DNA of 43,320 bases from Candidatus Poribacteria bacterium (GTDB taxonomy: Bacteria > Poribacteria > WGA-4E > JAJDTR01): contig JAJDTR010000169.1 of NCBI GenBank assembly GCA_022827055.1, forward strand, positions 1 through 43,320. Direction: 5' to 3'. Positions 7,738 through 15,910 of this stretch are shown in pieces. Numbering within the stretch: position 1 is the stretch's first letter; the number at the start of each line of letters is the position of its first letter. Below the pieces are notes generated by a model. That model did not search any database. It saw nothing but the letters and a program-made list of their open reading frames with translations, and was not told where the DNA came from. The translations under genes and the position numbers were made by a program.

Positions 7738-9798
7738 ATGAGAGAATACCGGACAGAACAGATTCGAAACATCGGAGTAATTGCACATTCTGGCGCGGGA
7801 AAGACATCGTTGATTGAGGCTATGCTCTATAATGGGGGTGCGGTTGAGCGGATGGGGCAGGTCGACCAGGGAACTACCGTAGCCGATTACTCTCCGGACG
7901 AAATAGAACGTAAAACGACTCTCAACTGTTCAGTTTGTATTGCAGAATGGAATGATCACAAGCTAAATATCATCGACACACCGGGAGCCGAAGATTTCTA
8001 CGGCGATCTTGAGAGTGTACTCCGCGTTTCTGACGCCGTTGTAGTAGTGATTGACGCAACCACCGGCGTAGAGGGGGGCACGGAAAAAGTATGGGAAATT
8101 GCGGATAAGTATAATCTACCACGGTTAATCTTTGTTAACAAAATGGATAAGGAGAATGCCAACTTTGAAAGTGCCTTAGCAAGTGTCGAGGAGGTTTTAG
8201 AGGTAAGCACTTCAGTTGTGCAACTCCCAATTGGTGCGGAAGACGATTTCAAAGGAGTAGCGGACCTTGTTCAGATGAGCGCAATCGCGAAACCTGACGG
8301 TAACAATCCGGCACCGAAGTCTGAGATTCCATCCGAACTTGAAGCACAAGCAGAGGAATATCGCGAACAACTCGTTGAGGCTGCCGCAGAGGGTGACGAT
8401 GAGCTGATTGAGAAATTTTTTGAAGGCGAACTGACGGATGAGGAGATTAGCGTTGGCTTACAGTCGGGTGTTTCTAGCTGCAACGTGGTGCCGGTGCTCT
8501 GTGGTGCGGCCCTGGAAAATATTGGCGTTCAGCAATTGATGGACTCCATAGTAAACTGCTTCCCGTCTCCCGACAACGCCAAACCCATTGAGAGCGCCGA
8601 TGATGAAACGACACTTGAGGCGTCACCGGACGCAACTATGTCTACTCTCGTGTTTAAGACGATGGCAGACCCGTTCTCGGGGAGGCTCACGTTCTTCCGG
8701 GTCTATTCCGGCATCCTGAATGGAGATTCCCAGGTGTTCAATTCAACGCGAGGAGAGAACGAGAAGATCGGAAAACTGGCTTTCAGTCAGGGAAAAACAT
8801 CCATCAGCACCACGCAAGTGGTTGCGGGTGATATCGGAGTTGTCCCCAAACTCTCGATTACACAGACCGGAGACACATGGTGCGAAGCTGGGGATGCCAT
8901 TCAGCTTCCCGGAATCGAATTTCCGAAACCCGTGATTTCATTTGCCGTCAAACCTCTGCGCGAAGGGGATGATGAAAAACTCATATCAACCTTGAACCGA
9001 ATGACGGAAGAAGACCCGACCTTCCGACTTGAGCGGAACGACATAACCTCACAACTCCTAGTTTCAGGATTGGGAGAGCTCCACATTAGCCTCACGCGGG
9101 AACGAATGAAAGATCGGTTCAGCGTTGAAACTGACGTTGAACCTCCCAAGGTACCGTATAGAGAGACGCTTCGTAGACGTGTCAGCGGTATTCAGGGCAG
9201 GTACAAACGCCAATCTGGCGGTCGCGGGCAATTTGGCGATTGTTGGATAAACGTCTCGCCACTTGAACGGGGCAGCGGGTTTGAATTTGTAGACAGCATC
9301 GTTGGGGGTTCGATTCCACGAAATTACATTCCCGCCGTGGAAAAGGGAATCCGCGAAAAGATGGAGCAGGGAGTTATCGCCGGCTATCCGCTCGTTGATA
9401 CCCAGATTGAACTTTACGACGGCAAGTATCATCCTGTCGACTCGTCCGACTTCGCATTCCAGATGGCAGGTTCCTTAGCGTTTTCGACGGCAGCGGACCA
9501 AGCGAATCCGGCATTGCTCGAGCCGATTATGGATGTCTCAATCTCTGTCCCCGAACAGTTCATGGGCGATATCATCGGCGATTTGAACAGCAAGCGGGGT
9601 CAAGTGATGGGAGTAGAGCAGTCGGGCAAGCGTCAAGTAATTCAAGCCAGCGTGCCGCTCGCGGAGATGCTCCGTTATTCGATTGACCTCAAATCGATAA
9701 CGAGCGCACGCGGGAGTTTTACGATGGAATTTTCCCGCTACGAAATTGTGCCCGATGAACTCGCCCAAAAGGTTGTTGCCATGGTGAAGGAGGAGTAG
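7738..9798 (+). CDS. Elongation factor G-like translational GTPase (divergent EF-G paralogue)
   Basis: A 686-aa translational GTPase with all EF-G domains. The GTPase domain has G1 AHSGAGKTS (16-24), G3 DTPGAEDF (80-87), G4 NKMD (134-137) and a G5-like LCGAA near residue 255. The domain IV loops RQSGGRGQFG and YHPVDSSDFAF, and the C-terminal domain V, are present. It is not canonical FusA: G1 is AHSGAGKT where FusA has AHIDAGKT, and the catalytic histidine of the PGH motif is alanine here (A84). These traits fit the EF-G-like paralogue group, whose members may act in ribosome recycling, stress or specialised translocation. It stands alone and not in an rpsL-rpsG-fusA-tuf operon, which agrees. 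A strong terminator follows 220 bp downstream. Confidence 0.9.
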   Translation: MREYRTEQIRNIGVIAHSGAGKTSLIEAMLYNGGAVERMGQVDQGTTVADYSPDEIERKTTLNCSVCIAEWNDHKLNIIDTPGAEDFYGDLESVLRVSDAVVVVIDATTGVEGGTEKVWEIADKYNLPRLIFVNKMDKENANFESALASVEEVLEVSTSVVQLPIGAEDDFKGVADLVQMSAIAKPDGNNPAPKSEIPSELEAQAEEYREQLVEAAAEGDDELIEKFFEGELTDEEISVGLQSGVSSCNVVPVLCGAALENIGVQQLMDSIVNCFPSPDNAKPIESADDETTLEASPDATMSTLVFKTMADPFSGRLTFFRVYSGILNGDSQVFNSTRGENEKIGKLAFSQGKTSISTTQVVAGDIGVVPKLSITQTGDTWCEAGDAIQLPGIEFPKPVISFAVKPLREGDDEKLISTLNRMTEEDPTFRLERNDITSQLLVSGLGELHISLTRERMKDRFSVETDVEPPKVPYRETLRRRVSGIQGRYKRQSGGRGQFGDCWINVSPLERGSGFEFVDSIVGGSIPRNYIPAVEKGIREKMEQGVIAGYPLVDTQIELYDGKYHPVDSSDFAFQMAGSLAFSTAADQANPALLEPIMDVSISVPEQFMGDIIGDLNSKRGQVMGVEQSGKRQVIQASVPLAEMLRYSIDLKSITSARGSFTMEFSRYEIVPDELAQKVVAMVKEE

Positions 9799-9958
9799 AA
9801 GGAGTAACGCAGGCGAGAATCGACACCACAAAATCTATGGTGCGTTGACATTTGACAAACTGAACCCTCCTCTGTTCCTAGAGTCTTCGTCCCGATGCAC
9901 GTCGAGACAATTTTGCACAATCGCAAAAAACGAGAATGCTGCATGACTTTAACGCCAC

Positions 9959-9984
9959 GCAGGGCAAGGTGACCTCGCCCCTAC
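9959..9984. repeat. Intergenic hairpin of the GGGGC...GCCCC type
   Basis: GCAGGGCAAGGTGACCTCGC followed by CCCT can fold, with GGGC pairing to GCCC and the inner AGGTGACCT being palindromic. It resembles the GGGGCAAGATGCCCC hairpins at 13423, 27323 and 39188 in design. Confidence 0.35.
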
Positions 9985-10020
9985 GATCACGTTTCACACA
10001 AATGTCAATAAAACGTAGCC

Positions 10021-10068
10021 AAAAAAGCACCCTTCTAAATCAGATTTAAGTTGAAGGGTGCTTTTTTT
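10021..10068. terminator. Bidirectional intrinsic terminator
   Basis: A perfect 15-bp inverted repeat, AAAAAAGCACCCTTC (10021-10035) and GAAGGGTGCTTTTTTT (10053-10068), has a 17-nt loop. It gives a GC-rich stem core followed by a T tract on the plus strand and by the equivalent tract on the minus strand. It ends the EF-G-like transcript and sits 97 bp before the next gene. The rest of 9799-10164 holds only a small hairpin. Confidence 0.9.
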
Positions 10069-10164
10069 AGTCAAACGCAGCCGCAGCTGCCGCCTTTGAC
10101 CGACAAGGACACAGAAACTCTGTATTTATTTGTTGCATCGCAGAGTGGGTGAAAATAGACAGAC

Positions 10165-10884
10165 ATGACACCGCTGGATTACGGTAAGAGCTACCTTCTT
10201 GGAAGAAATCCGGAAAATGAGGTGAGATTCTGGGTTGAATCCCGCACGCGTGTGATTGACGAACGCAATGGGAAAATTGAGGATTTCCTCCAATGCGCTT
10301 CATGCAAGAGCGAGGACACGTTCGCGGAGCAGAACTTGTTCCTCGAAGACAACTACGATTTTCTCCCAATCTTCGGGCCGGAATATGGGTTAATTTTTCG
10401 ACGTAACGCTTGGCTGAATCCAAACTACAGAAGTTGTCTGAAAACGGAGGAGATGTTCGGTGGCCCCATACAACATCTTCAAGAACACACCCGATCAAAA
10501 AATCTGGTTACCCCCGATGAAATCATTCGGTTCACGCATGAGTTTTTCCCGGTAGTTGGACAAACAGAAGTCCACAACGACGAAACAGATCTACGTGCGA
10601 TTATCGAGTACCCGGTTAAAACGCTGAATATTAGAAAATCGGACAGCGTCTATCAAATCGACACTGGGCCGGTGGCATTTCCCGATCTTGGGGCGCGACC
10701 CGAGAGGCTTGTAGATTCAATCTCGCTTGCCTTCGTCGCCTTCAATGCAACGCATTTCGCCGATTTCATCGTGGAGGAATCCACGCCAATTGTTAACAAT
10801 CAGGATACGGTGGAAACACACGTCTACCATTATTCCCGGCGCATCAGTTTGGCAGCGAGCAACCGCCTTTATGCAGGATTATGA
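10165..10884 (+). CDS. Hypothetical protein of unknown family (239 aa)
   Basis: I do not recognise this family. The protein is soluble, without a signal peptide or membrane helix. It has a two-cysteine pair (LQCASCKSEDTF, about residues 43-54), an aromatic stretch (YDFLPIFGPEYGLIFRR) and an internal segment rich in acidic residues (EVHNDETDLRAIIEYPVKT). The composition is balanced and the frame is open for 240 codons between a strong terminator and a PhyH gene, so I take it as real. The ATG at 10165 lacks a good ribosome binding site, so the true start may differ. Confidence 0.6.
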   Translation: MTPLDYGKSYLLGRNPENEVRFWVESRTRVIDERNGKIEDFLQCASCKSEDTFAEQNLFLEDNYDFLPIFGPEYGLIFRRNAWLNPNYRSCLKTEEMFGGPIQHLQEHTRSKNLVTPDEIIRFTHEFFPVVGQTEVHNDETDLRAIIEYPVKTLNIRKSDSVYQIDTGPVAFPDLGARPERLVDSISLAFVAFNATHFADFIVEESTPIVNNQDTVETHVYHYSRRISLAASNRLYAGL

Positions 10885-11048
10885 GCCGCAATAGCTCATT
10901 CGTCCGGATAATTTCCGTTCTGCGGAGCGATATTCGCTTTCTGAAATTCAGGAGTCACCCAAAAAAACGCGCAACTGGGAGTCGCCTAATTCGCTGATAA
11001 ACCCCATTGCTGAATTGTGAAAGTAGGCAAGTAAGAGGAGAGCACATC

Positions 11049-11840
11049 ATGGCCGATCTTGAAATGCAGCAATACCTCTTCGATCTACAAGGCTACTTGG
11101 TCATTGAGAATGTCTTAAGCGAAACGGAAGTTTCAAGATTCAACGAACTACTAGATGAGCAGGAATTGCCCGCTCCAGGACAGACGCAACGTTTCGGGAG
11201 CGCCCCGGAAGGACCGGGGTTTCTGCAGTGGGGAAAGCAGTTCTGTGATTTGCTCGATCACCCCGAGATTTTGCCCATCCTCAGATTTCGGCTGGGCGAC
11301 GCTTTTCGACTTGATCGTATTTATGGGATGTGTATGAGTGAGGGAATGCAAAGAGGGAGACTCCACGCAGACTATGGCGCTACGGCGCCGTATTCTGGCG
11401 CTCGGCGCGGACAGTATTTCCCCTTCCGCGATAATCAGATTGTTAACGGGTTCGTCGTCGTGACGTGGAATATGACTGACACGGGACCGGACTCTGGAGG
11501 TTTCTGTTGTATCCCCGGCAGTCATAAAAGCAACTTTAAATTACCGCAGCCGATAGATGAAGCGCCAGAAAAGGCAGCGTGTGTTGTCGTTCCGAACGCG
11601 CCCGCGGGTTCAGTCATCCTCTTTACGGAGGCATTGACGCACGGAACGGCGGCTTGGACGGCAAAACACGAGAGGCGATCTCTTCTATATAAATACTGCG
11701 TGTCATATATGGCGTGGAAAACGGAGCGCGTTCAACCGCCGACAAGCGTGGAACTCACACCAAGACAGAAGATTCTCTTTCGTGTACCATCAGATCCGCT
11801 GCGATTCTTTCCATCTCTCTTTGGGGAGTCTGAAGGATAG
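11049..11840 (+). CDS. Phytanoyl-CoA dioxygenase (PhyH) family protein, copy 1
   Basis: A 263-aa Fe(II)/2-oxoglutarate-dependent oxygenase. The metal-binding facial triad is visible: HAD (H106, D108) in RLHADYG and the distal histidine H198 in ALTHGT; R210 in ERRSLLYKY probably binds 2-oxoglutarate. GGFCCIPGSHKSN (150-162) is the usual family turn. The start at 11049 (MADLEMQQ) is preferred over one 14 codons upstream because AAGAGGAGAG lies just before it. It is the most divergent of the five PhyH genes here. Substrate unknown; members hydroxylate many small organic molecules. It converges with mtnA, with no visible terminator between them. Confidence 0.9.
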   Translation: MADLEMQQYLFDLQGYLVIENVLSETEVSRFNELLDEQELPAPGQTQRFGSAPEGPGFLQWGKQFCDLLDHPEILPILRFRLGDAFRLDRIYGMCMSEGMQRGRLHADYGATAPYSGARRGQYFPFRDNQIVNGFVVVTWNMTDTGPDSGGFCCIPGSHKSNFKLPQPIDEAPEKAACVVVPNAPAGSVILFTEALTHGTAAWTAKHERRSLLYKYCVSYMAWKTERVQPPTSVELTPRQKILFRVPSDPLRFFPSLFGESEG

Positions 11841-11918
11841 ACTAACGAATCGAATCAGATCACTGTCAACGGGATGTCAAAGAGACTAGACTGGGTAACG
11901 CACGAATCACGAAAGATC

Positions 11919-12956
11919 TTAGCCAACTAAACCCTTTAGGCTGAGAGTGTAAGGCGGTCGGGCAATCCCCTTTTCCGTAATGATGGCAGTAATCAGGTGG
12001 GCGGGCGTAACATCGAATGCAGGACTGTAGACCTTGACACCCTCCGGTGCGGTTCGTGTGCCAAAGCCTTCCGTGACTTCCTCCGGCGAGCGTTCTTCAA
12101 TGGGAATCTGGTCTCCCGTTTCCGTCGAAAAATCCAGTGTGGATGTGGGCGCGGCGACATAGAATGGAATTTCGTGTGCTTGGGCAAGTATCGCGACGTT
12201 GTAGGTGCCAATCTTGTTCGCCGCGTCTCCGTTCGCCGCAATCCGGTCCGCCCCGACGACAGCACACTGAATTTTTCCTTCCTTCATGACTTGGGCAGCC
12301 ATGTTATCGCAGATTAGCGTGACTTCAATTCCCGCCTGCATCAACTCCCATGCGGTTAAACGTGATCCCTGTAGCAGCGGGCGAGTCTCATCGGCGTAAA
12401 CACTTATATTTTTTCCGGCTTCATGCGCCGTAAACATAACCGCCAAGGCTGTCCCGTAATCGGAGGTCGCCAGCCCCCCCGCGTTGCAGTGCGTCAGAAT
12501 GGTGTCGCCCTCACTTAGGAGTTGTAGACCGTGTTTGCCAATGGCACGACACATGGCGCGATCTTCTTCAATGATCACCAGTGCCTCATTCAACAGTACC
12601 TGCTTTAGCTGAGAGATGGGGACATGTTGATGACTTTCTGCTGTCTTGGTCATCCGATCGAGCGCCCAGAACAAATTCACCGCCGTCGGCCTTGACGTCC
12701 CAAGATAATCGGTCACCTTTGCCAACTCATCTGCGAATGCGGTGTAGCTGTCTGCCTGCGACTTCCAGATTCCCAGCACCGTTCCCAACGCAGCCGCAAT
12801 TCCAATGGCGGGCGCTCCACGCACGCGCAGCGATTTAATCGCTTCCCACACAGTCTCTAAATCATCGCAGTAAATCTGTTTAAACTCATTGGGCAGCAAG
12901 GTTTGGTCTATCAACCGTATCTTGCCATCTGCCCATTCAATCGTCGGAATCGGCAT
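11919..12956 (-). CDS. mtnA: S-methyl-5-thioribose-1-phosphate isomerase
   Basis: A 345-aa enzyme of the methionine salvage pathway that isomerises methylthioribose-1-phosphate to methylthioribulose-1-phosphate. Diagnostic motifs: RGAPAIGIAAALG (46-58), HCNAGGLATSDYGTALA (156-172) with the catalytic cysteine C157, and VVGADRIAANGDAANKIGTY (234-253) with catalytic D237. Length is typical of MtnA and not of the shorter eIF2B-type proteins. GGAGG precedes the ATG at 12956 and a near-consensus promoter sits about 55 bp upstream. No other methionine salvage gene is near, so it stands alone here. Confidence 0.96.
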   Translation of the reverse strand: MPIPTIEWADGKIRLIDQTLLPNEFKQIYCDDLETVWEAIKSLRVRGAPAIGIAAALGTVLGIWKSQADSYTAFADELAKVTDYLGTSRPTAVNLFWALDRMTKTAESHQHVPISQLKQVLLNEALVIIEEDRAMCRAIGKHGLQLLSEGDTILTHCNAGGLATSDYGTALAVMFTAHEAGKNISVYADETRPLLQGSRLTAWELMQAGIEVTLICDNMAAQVMKEGKIQCAVVGADRIAANGDAANKIGTYNVAILAQAHEIPFYVAAPTSTLDFSTETGDQIPIEERSPEEVTEGFGTRTAPEGVKVYSPAFDVTPAHLITAIITEKGIARPPYTLSLKGLVG

Positions 12957-13009
12957 CCTTTTGTCCTCCAGTTGAAAAAGCTCTTCGAGTAGCTGAAGTC
13001 ATTCTTCTG

Positions 13010-13038
13010 ATTATAGCAGCTACCCCTATTCGGCGCAA
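13010..13038 (-). promoter_or_regulatory. Candidate sigma-70-type promoter for mtnA
   Basis: On the minus strand TTGCGC (13033-13038) and a perfect TATAAT (13010-13015) are spaced by 17 nt. The leader to the ATG at 12956 is about 45-50 nt, too short for a SAM riboswitch. Confidence 0.6.
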
Positions 13039-13228
13039 CGCAAAAGGACGGGGCACGCATGCGCCGTCCATTTCAGTCCGTACCGTGGAGTTACCCACGA
13101 TAGTGAATCTATCAAGTGTGTACGCAGCGCGTTCGGCTGAATCTACAGGTCGGAATCCCAATCACGGTGCAGTATACGCTCTACAACATCGCGGAATTTT
13201 GACGTGTTTCCGCTCGTATACAATGTTG

Positions 13229-13553
13229 GTAACTGTTTAGTTCAGCCTAAAACGAGTGGCAATATTAGTTTGGCAGCGTATCGCGCCCGACTATCGGCAG
13301 CGGGGTATTCTTGGAGTATATGTGGGAGGGGCATCTTGTCCCGATATTCCGCGTTCACGATAAATCAACTCCCTAAACAACTAAGCAATGAAAATCCACT
13401 TTCGATAGGGAATCGCTCCTGCATCGGGGCAAGATGCCCCTCCCACAAGGGATATCGCTCGCATGTTGGGTCCATGAGAGAAATTGCCATCGGTCGTGGA
13501 ATAAAGAGTGCGCCTTGTATTCGCCGCAGGGAGTTAATGGACTAAACAATTAC
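13229..13553. mobile_element. 325-bp miniature element with IS66-like ends, copy 1
   Basis: The ends are GTAACTGTTTAGTTCA (13229-13244) and TGGACTAAACAATTAC (13538-13553), matching as inverted repeats at 14 of 16 positions. They are flanked by CAATGTTG (13221-13228) and CGATGTTG (13554-13561), an 8-bp near-duplication. GTAA ends and 8-bp duplications are the hallmark of IS66-family insertion sequences, so this is probably a non-autonomous IS66 relative (inference). Inside is a large inverted pair of GGGGCAAGATGCCCC hairpins. It carries no coding capacity and fills the gap upstream of mtnA and the isomerase gene. Confidence 0.7.
13322..13446. repeat. Inverted pair of GGGGCAAGATGCCCC-type hairpins
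   Basis: A 24-nt arm at 13322-13345 is repeated in inverted orientation at 13423-13446 with one mismatch. Each arm contains a self-complementary core (GGGGCAAGATGCCCC on the plus strand of the second arm) followed by TCCCAC. The same core plus TCCCAC occurs at 27323-27346, and a symmetric version at 39188-39210. Confidence 0.7.
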
Positions 13554-13770
13554 CGATGTTGATTCTCATTGACCGCCTCCGTGGAAGCATGTAGAATAAT
13601 TGGAATTATGCTTCAGGGAATACCCCGCAATCTCGGGACGATTACCGGAAGTTGGTCGCTCGACAAAGTGTGCCCATGGTTGGATGGGATTCGGGTAGGC
13701 GCCGGGAGCGTATGCTTAATAGTTATCGAAGCGTAACAATAACATGATACGGGAAACAAAGGAATTCAAA

Positions 13771-14502
13771 ATGAATATTAGTATCCAGAGTTGGTGTTTT
13801 CGCACATGGAGCGAACCCGATGAGATTATCCAAGCTACTAAATCCTGCGGAATCGAGTACATCGAGTTAGGAAGCATGTATGTGGATCCGTTTCGGGACA
13901 CCGACTATATGTCAATCATCAACAAGTTTCGTTCGAGCGGCATCGAAGTTAGCGGTCACGGCGTAAACGGGCTGAATATAAATCAATCAGACAATCGCAC
14001 GTGGTTTGAATTCGCAAAAGCGATAGGTCTGAACAGCCTAGCCGTCAGTTTTCCAAAAGGCGAAGAAATAGAAACTGCTCTAAACCTCGAGCCGCTGTGC
14101 GAAGAATTTGGAATCAAGATTGCCATTCACAATCATGGACGAAAACACAACCTCGGCTCACCCGACGCACTAGATCGAGTTTTCTCCCGCACCTCGGAGA
14201 ATATCGGATTATGCCTTGATACTGCGTGGATGCTTGACAGCGGATATGATCCGGTAGAAATCGCGGACAAGTATAGGGATAGGCTTCACGGTGTCCATCT
14301 AAAGGACTTTATTTTCGAACGAGATGGCCACCCTGAAGATACAATCATTGGAGAAGGGAATCTGCGTCTGGAGGCGCTGATTAAACTGTTGCGAGACACT
14401 GGCTACGACGAATTCCTGACCATAGAGTATGAAGGCGACGTCGAGGATCCCGTTCCGAATTGCAAGAAGTGCGTTGAGGCAATCAAAAACATACTCGGCT
14501 GA
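13771..14502 (+). CDS. Sugar phosphate isomerase/epimerase-like TIM-barrel protein
   Basis: A 243-aa xylose-isomerase-like (AP endonuclease family 2) TIM barrel. Probable metal or catalytic residues lie at strand ends as the family expects: IAIHNHGRKH (H120, H122), LCLDTAWM (D150), HGVHLKDF (H176, D179) and the final E219 in LTIEYEGD. These proteins isomerise or epimerise sugars, sugar acids or inositols, or cleave dehydro-sugar acids. The start at 13771 (MNISIQ) follows AAAGGA with good spacing and is preferred over an ATG nine codons earlier. It converges with the DgoD-like dehydratase gene, a sensible partner in sugar-acid breakdown, although they are on opposite strands. Confidence 0.85.
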   Translation: MNISIQSWCFRTWSEPDEIIQATKSCGIEYIELGSMYVDPFRDTDYMSIINKFRSSGIEVSGHGVNGLNINQSDNRTWFEFAKAIGLNSLAVSFPKGEEIETALNLEPLCEEFGIKIAIHNHGRKHNLGSPDALDRVFSRTSENIGLCLDTAWMLDSGYDPVEIADKYRDRLHGVHLKDFIFERDGHPEDTIIGEGNLRLEALIKLLRDTGYDEFLTIEYEGDVEDPVPNCKKCVEAIKNILG

Positions 14503-14563
14503 AACTAGCGAAGCGCAAAAACGCATCTGCTAAAGTCATTGCCTAGCGCATTTTCACATGCTC

Positions 14564-14634
14564 GGTAGGTACGGTTTCCAACCGCACCTGCGAGTCAGGA
14601 TAAATGTCTGTTCGGTTTGGAAACCGAACCTACC
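14564..14634. repeat. 71-nt stem-loop between convergent genes, possible terminator
   Basis: GGTAGGTACGGTTTCCAACC (14564-14583) pairs with GTTTGGAAACCGAACCTACC (14615-14634) with two discrepancies, and the right arm contains its own small palindrome (TTCGGTTTGGAAACCGAA). There is no T tract on either side, so it may end transcription only weakly. Elements of this GGTTTCCAAACC style look like dispersed palindromes; 27086-27111 holds a similar hairpin of different sequence. Confidence 0.55.
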
Positions 14635-14675
14635 ACCGCGTATAAACAATTATTGGTTTTACTATAGATGCGCGT

Positions 14676-15830
14676 CTATTTGTTCTGCGTGAAGTCTTTG
14701 AGCCACCGTTCATCCCAAAGAGACGGAAAGCTGTTCTTTTTGTACGGGTGTTTGGCACAAAGCGCAGTATTGAGTTCAATGCCGAGACCCGGCTTTTCGG
14801 GGAGCGCATATTCGCCCTTCTTAACGGGGTTCCAGCCGAAGACCAAGTCATGACGCCAAGGGATATCGTAATCGCCGAAGTTTTCCTGAATCATCACATT
14901 TGGCGTTGACCAATCCACATGCAGCGCGGCGCATAGCGCCACTGGACCAATCGAGCAGTGCGGCGAAACCTTTATATCCTGCGCCTCAGCCATAGCGGCA
15001 ATTTTCTTTGTAACGAGTAAACCGCCGCAATGGGCTGGATCCATCTGAACGATGTCCGCCGCTCGCATCGCCGTAAAGCGATAGAAATCTTCCAATGTAT
15101 ACAACCGCTCTCCCGCCGCGATCGGGAATGGCAGAGCCTTCTTGACTTCCGTCAGCAGGTCTAGGCTGTTCGGCGACACCGGTTCTTCGTACCACGCGGG
15201 GCGGTACTTTTCCAAGCGTCTTCCCATCTCAATTGCGCTTCCCACGGACAGGCGTCCATGTACCTCAATCATCAATTCGATATTGTCCCCCACCGCATCA
15301 CGTACAGTCGCGACTAGGGATTCCGTCTCATCCATTTCATGGCGGCTCATCTCCTTCCACGCCGTGCCAAACGGATCGAACTTCAACGCATTGTATCCTC
15401 GGTTAACCGCGTTTCTTGCCGCTTCCGCATACTCCTCCGGAGTTCGCGCCCCACCGTACCACCCGTTGGCATACGCCTCCAATCGTTCGTGGCAACGACC
15501 ACCGAGCAGCTTATAGACCGGTTGACCGCAAGTTTTTCCAATGATGTCCCAGAACGCAATCTCAACACCGCTGATGGCGGTCATCACAGTCGATCCGCCC
15601 TGATATTGGTCCCGAATCATCCCGCCGATGACGGTTTCAATATCAAAGGGATCTACACCCAAGATCCGCTCCGCCACCCATTCGTCAATCAGGGTGTGAA
15701 CCGTCTTCTCCTGCCACTCGAGGGAGGCCTCTCCAACACCGTTTATCCCTGTGTCGGTGGTAAGACGTATAAACAGATAATTGCGTAAACCGGCGTTTGT
15801 TAGAAACGTTTCTACGCTCGTGATTTTCAT
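14676..15830 (-). CDS. Mandelate racemase/muconate lactonizing-type enolase superfamily enzyme, D-galactonate dehydratase-like
   Basis: A 384-aa enolase-superfamily enzyme, probably an acid-sugar dehydratase. Visible elements: the N-terminal capping domain (MKITSVETFLTN), metal ligand and acid-base EVH (E189, H191) in MIEVHGRL, EEPVSP (E215), AAGERLY (E241), MDPAHCGG (D264) and the catalytic histidine H291 in SPHCSIGPV. The histidine pair is the pattern of D-galactonate dehydratase (DgoD), although the first metal ligand is Glu and not Asp. DgoD itself is of similar length. ATG 15830 follows AAAGGC. It lies 80 bp downstream of DUF6785 copy 1 on the same strand and is likely co-transcribed with it. 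Confidence 0.88.
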   Translation of the reverse strand: MKITSVETFLTNAGLRNYLFIRLTTDTGINGVGEASLEWQEKTVHTLIDEWVAERILGVDPFDIETVIGGMIRDQYQGGSTVMTAISGVEIAFWDIIGKTCGQPVYKLLGGRCHERLEAYANGWYGGARTPEEYAEAARNAVNRGYNALKFDPFGTAWKEMSRHEMDETESLVATVRDAVGDNIELMIEVHGRLSVGSAIEMGRRLEKYRPAWYEEPVSPNSLDLLTEVKKALPFPIAAGERLYTLEDFYRFTAMRAADIVQMDPAHCGGLLVTKKIAAMAEAQDIKVSPHCSIGPVALCAALHVDWSTPNVMIQENFGDYDIPWRHDLVFGWNPVKKGEYALPEKPGLGIELNTALCAKHPYKKNSFPSLWDERWLKDFTQNK

Positions 15831-15910
15831 CGGTTGCCTTTATGCGAGCGCGTGGCCCCTTTTGGTCGCCATTCAAGGACTAAATATCTGACTGGATTGA
15901 CGGCGAAAGG

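Noticed and set aside
7738..9798. Canonical housekeeping fusA
   Set aside because: G1 and G3 motifs differ from FusA, the catalytic His is Ala, and there is no ribosomal protein operon around it.
12957..13200. SAM riboswitch upstream of mtnA
   Set aside because: The likely promoter leaves a leader of under 50 nt and no S-box-like helices are visible.
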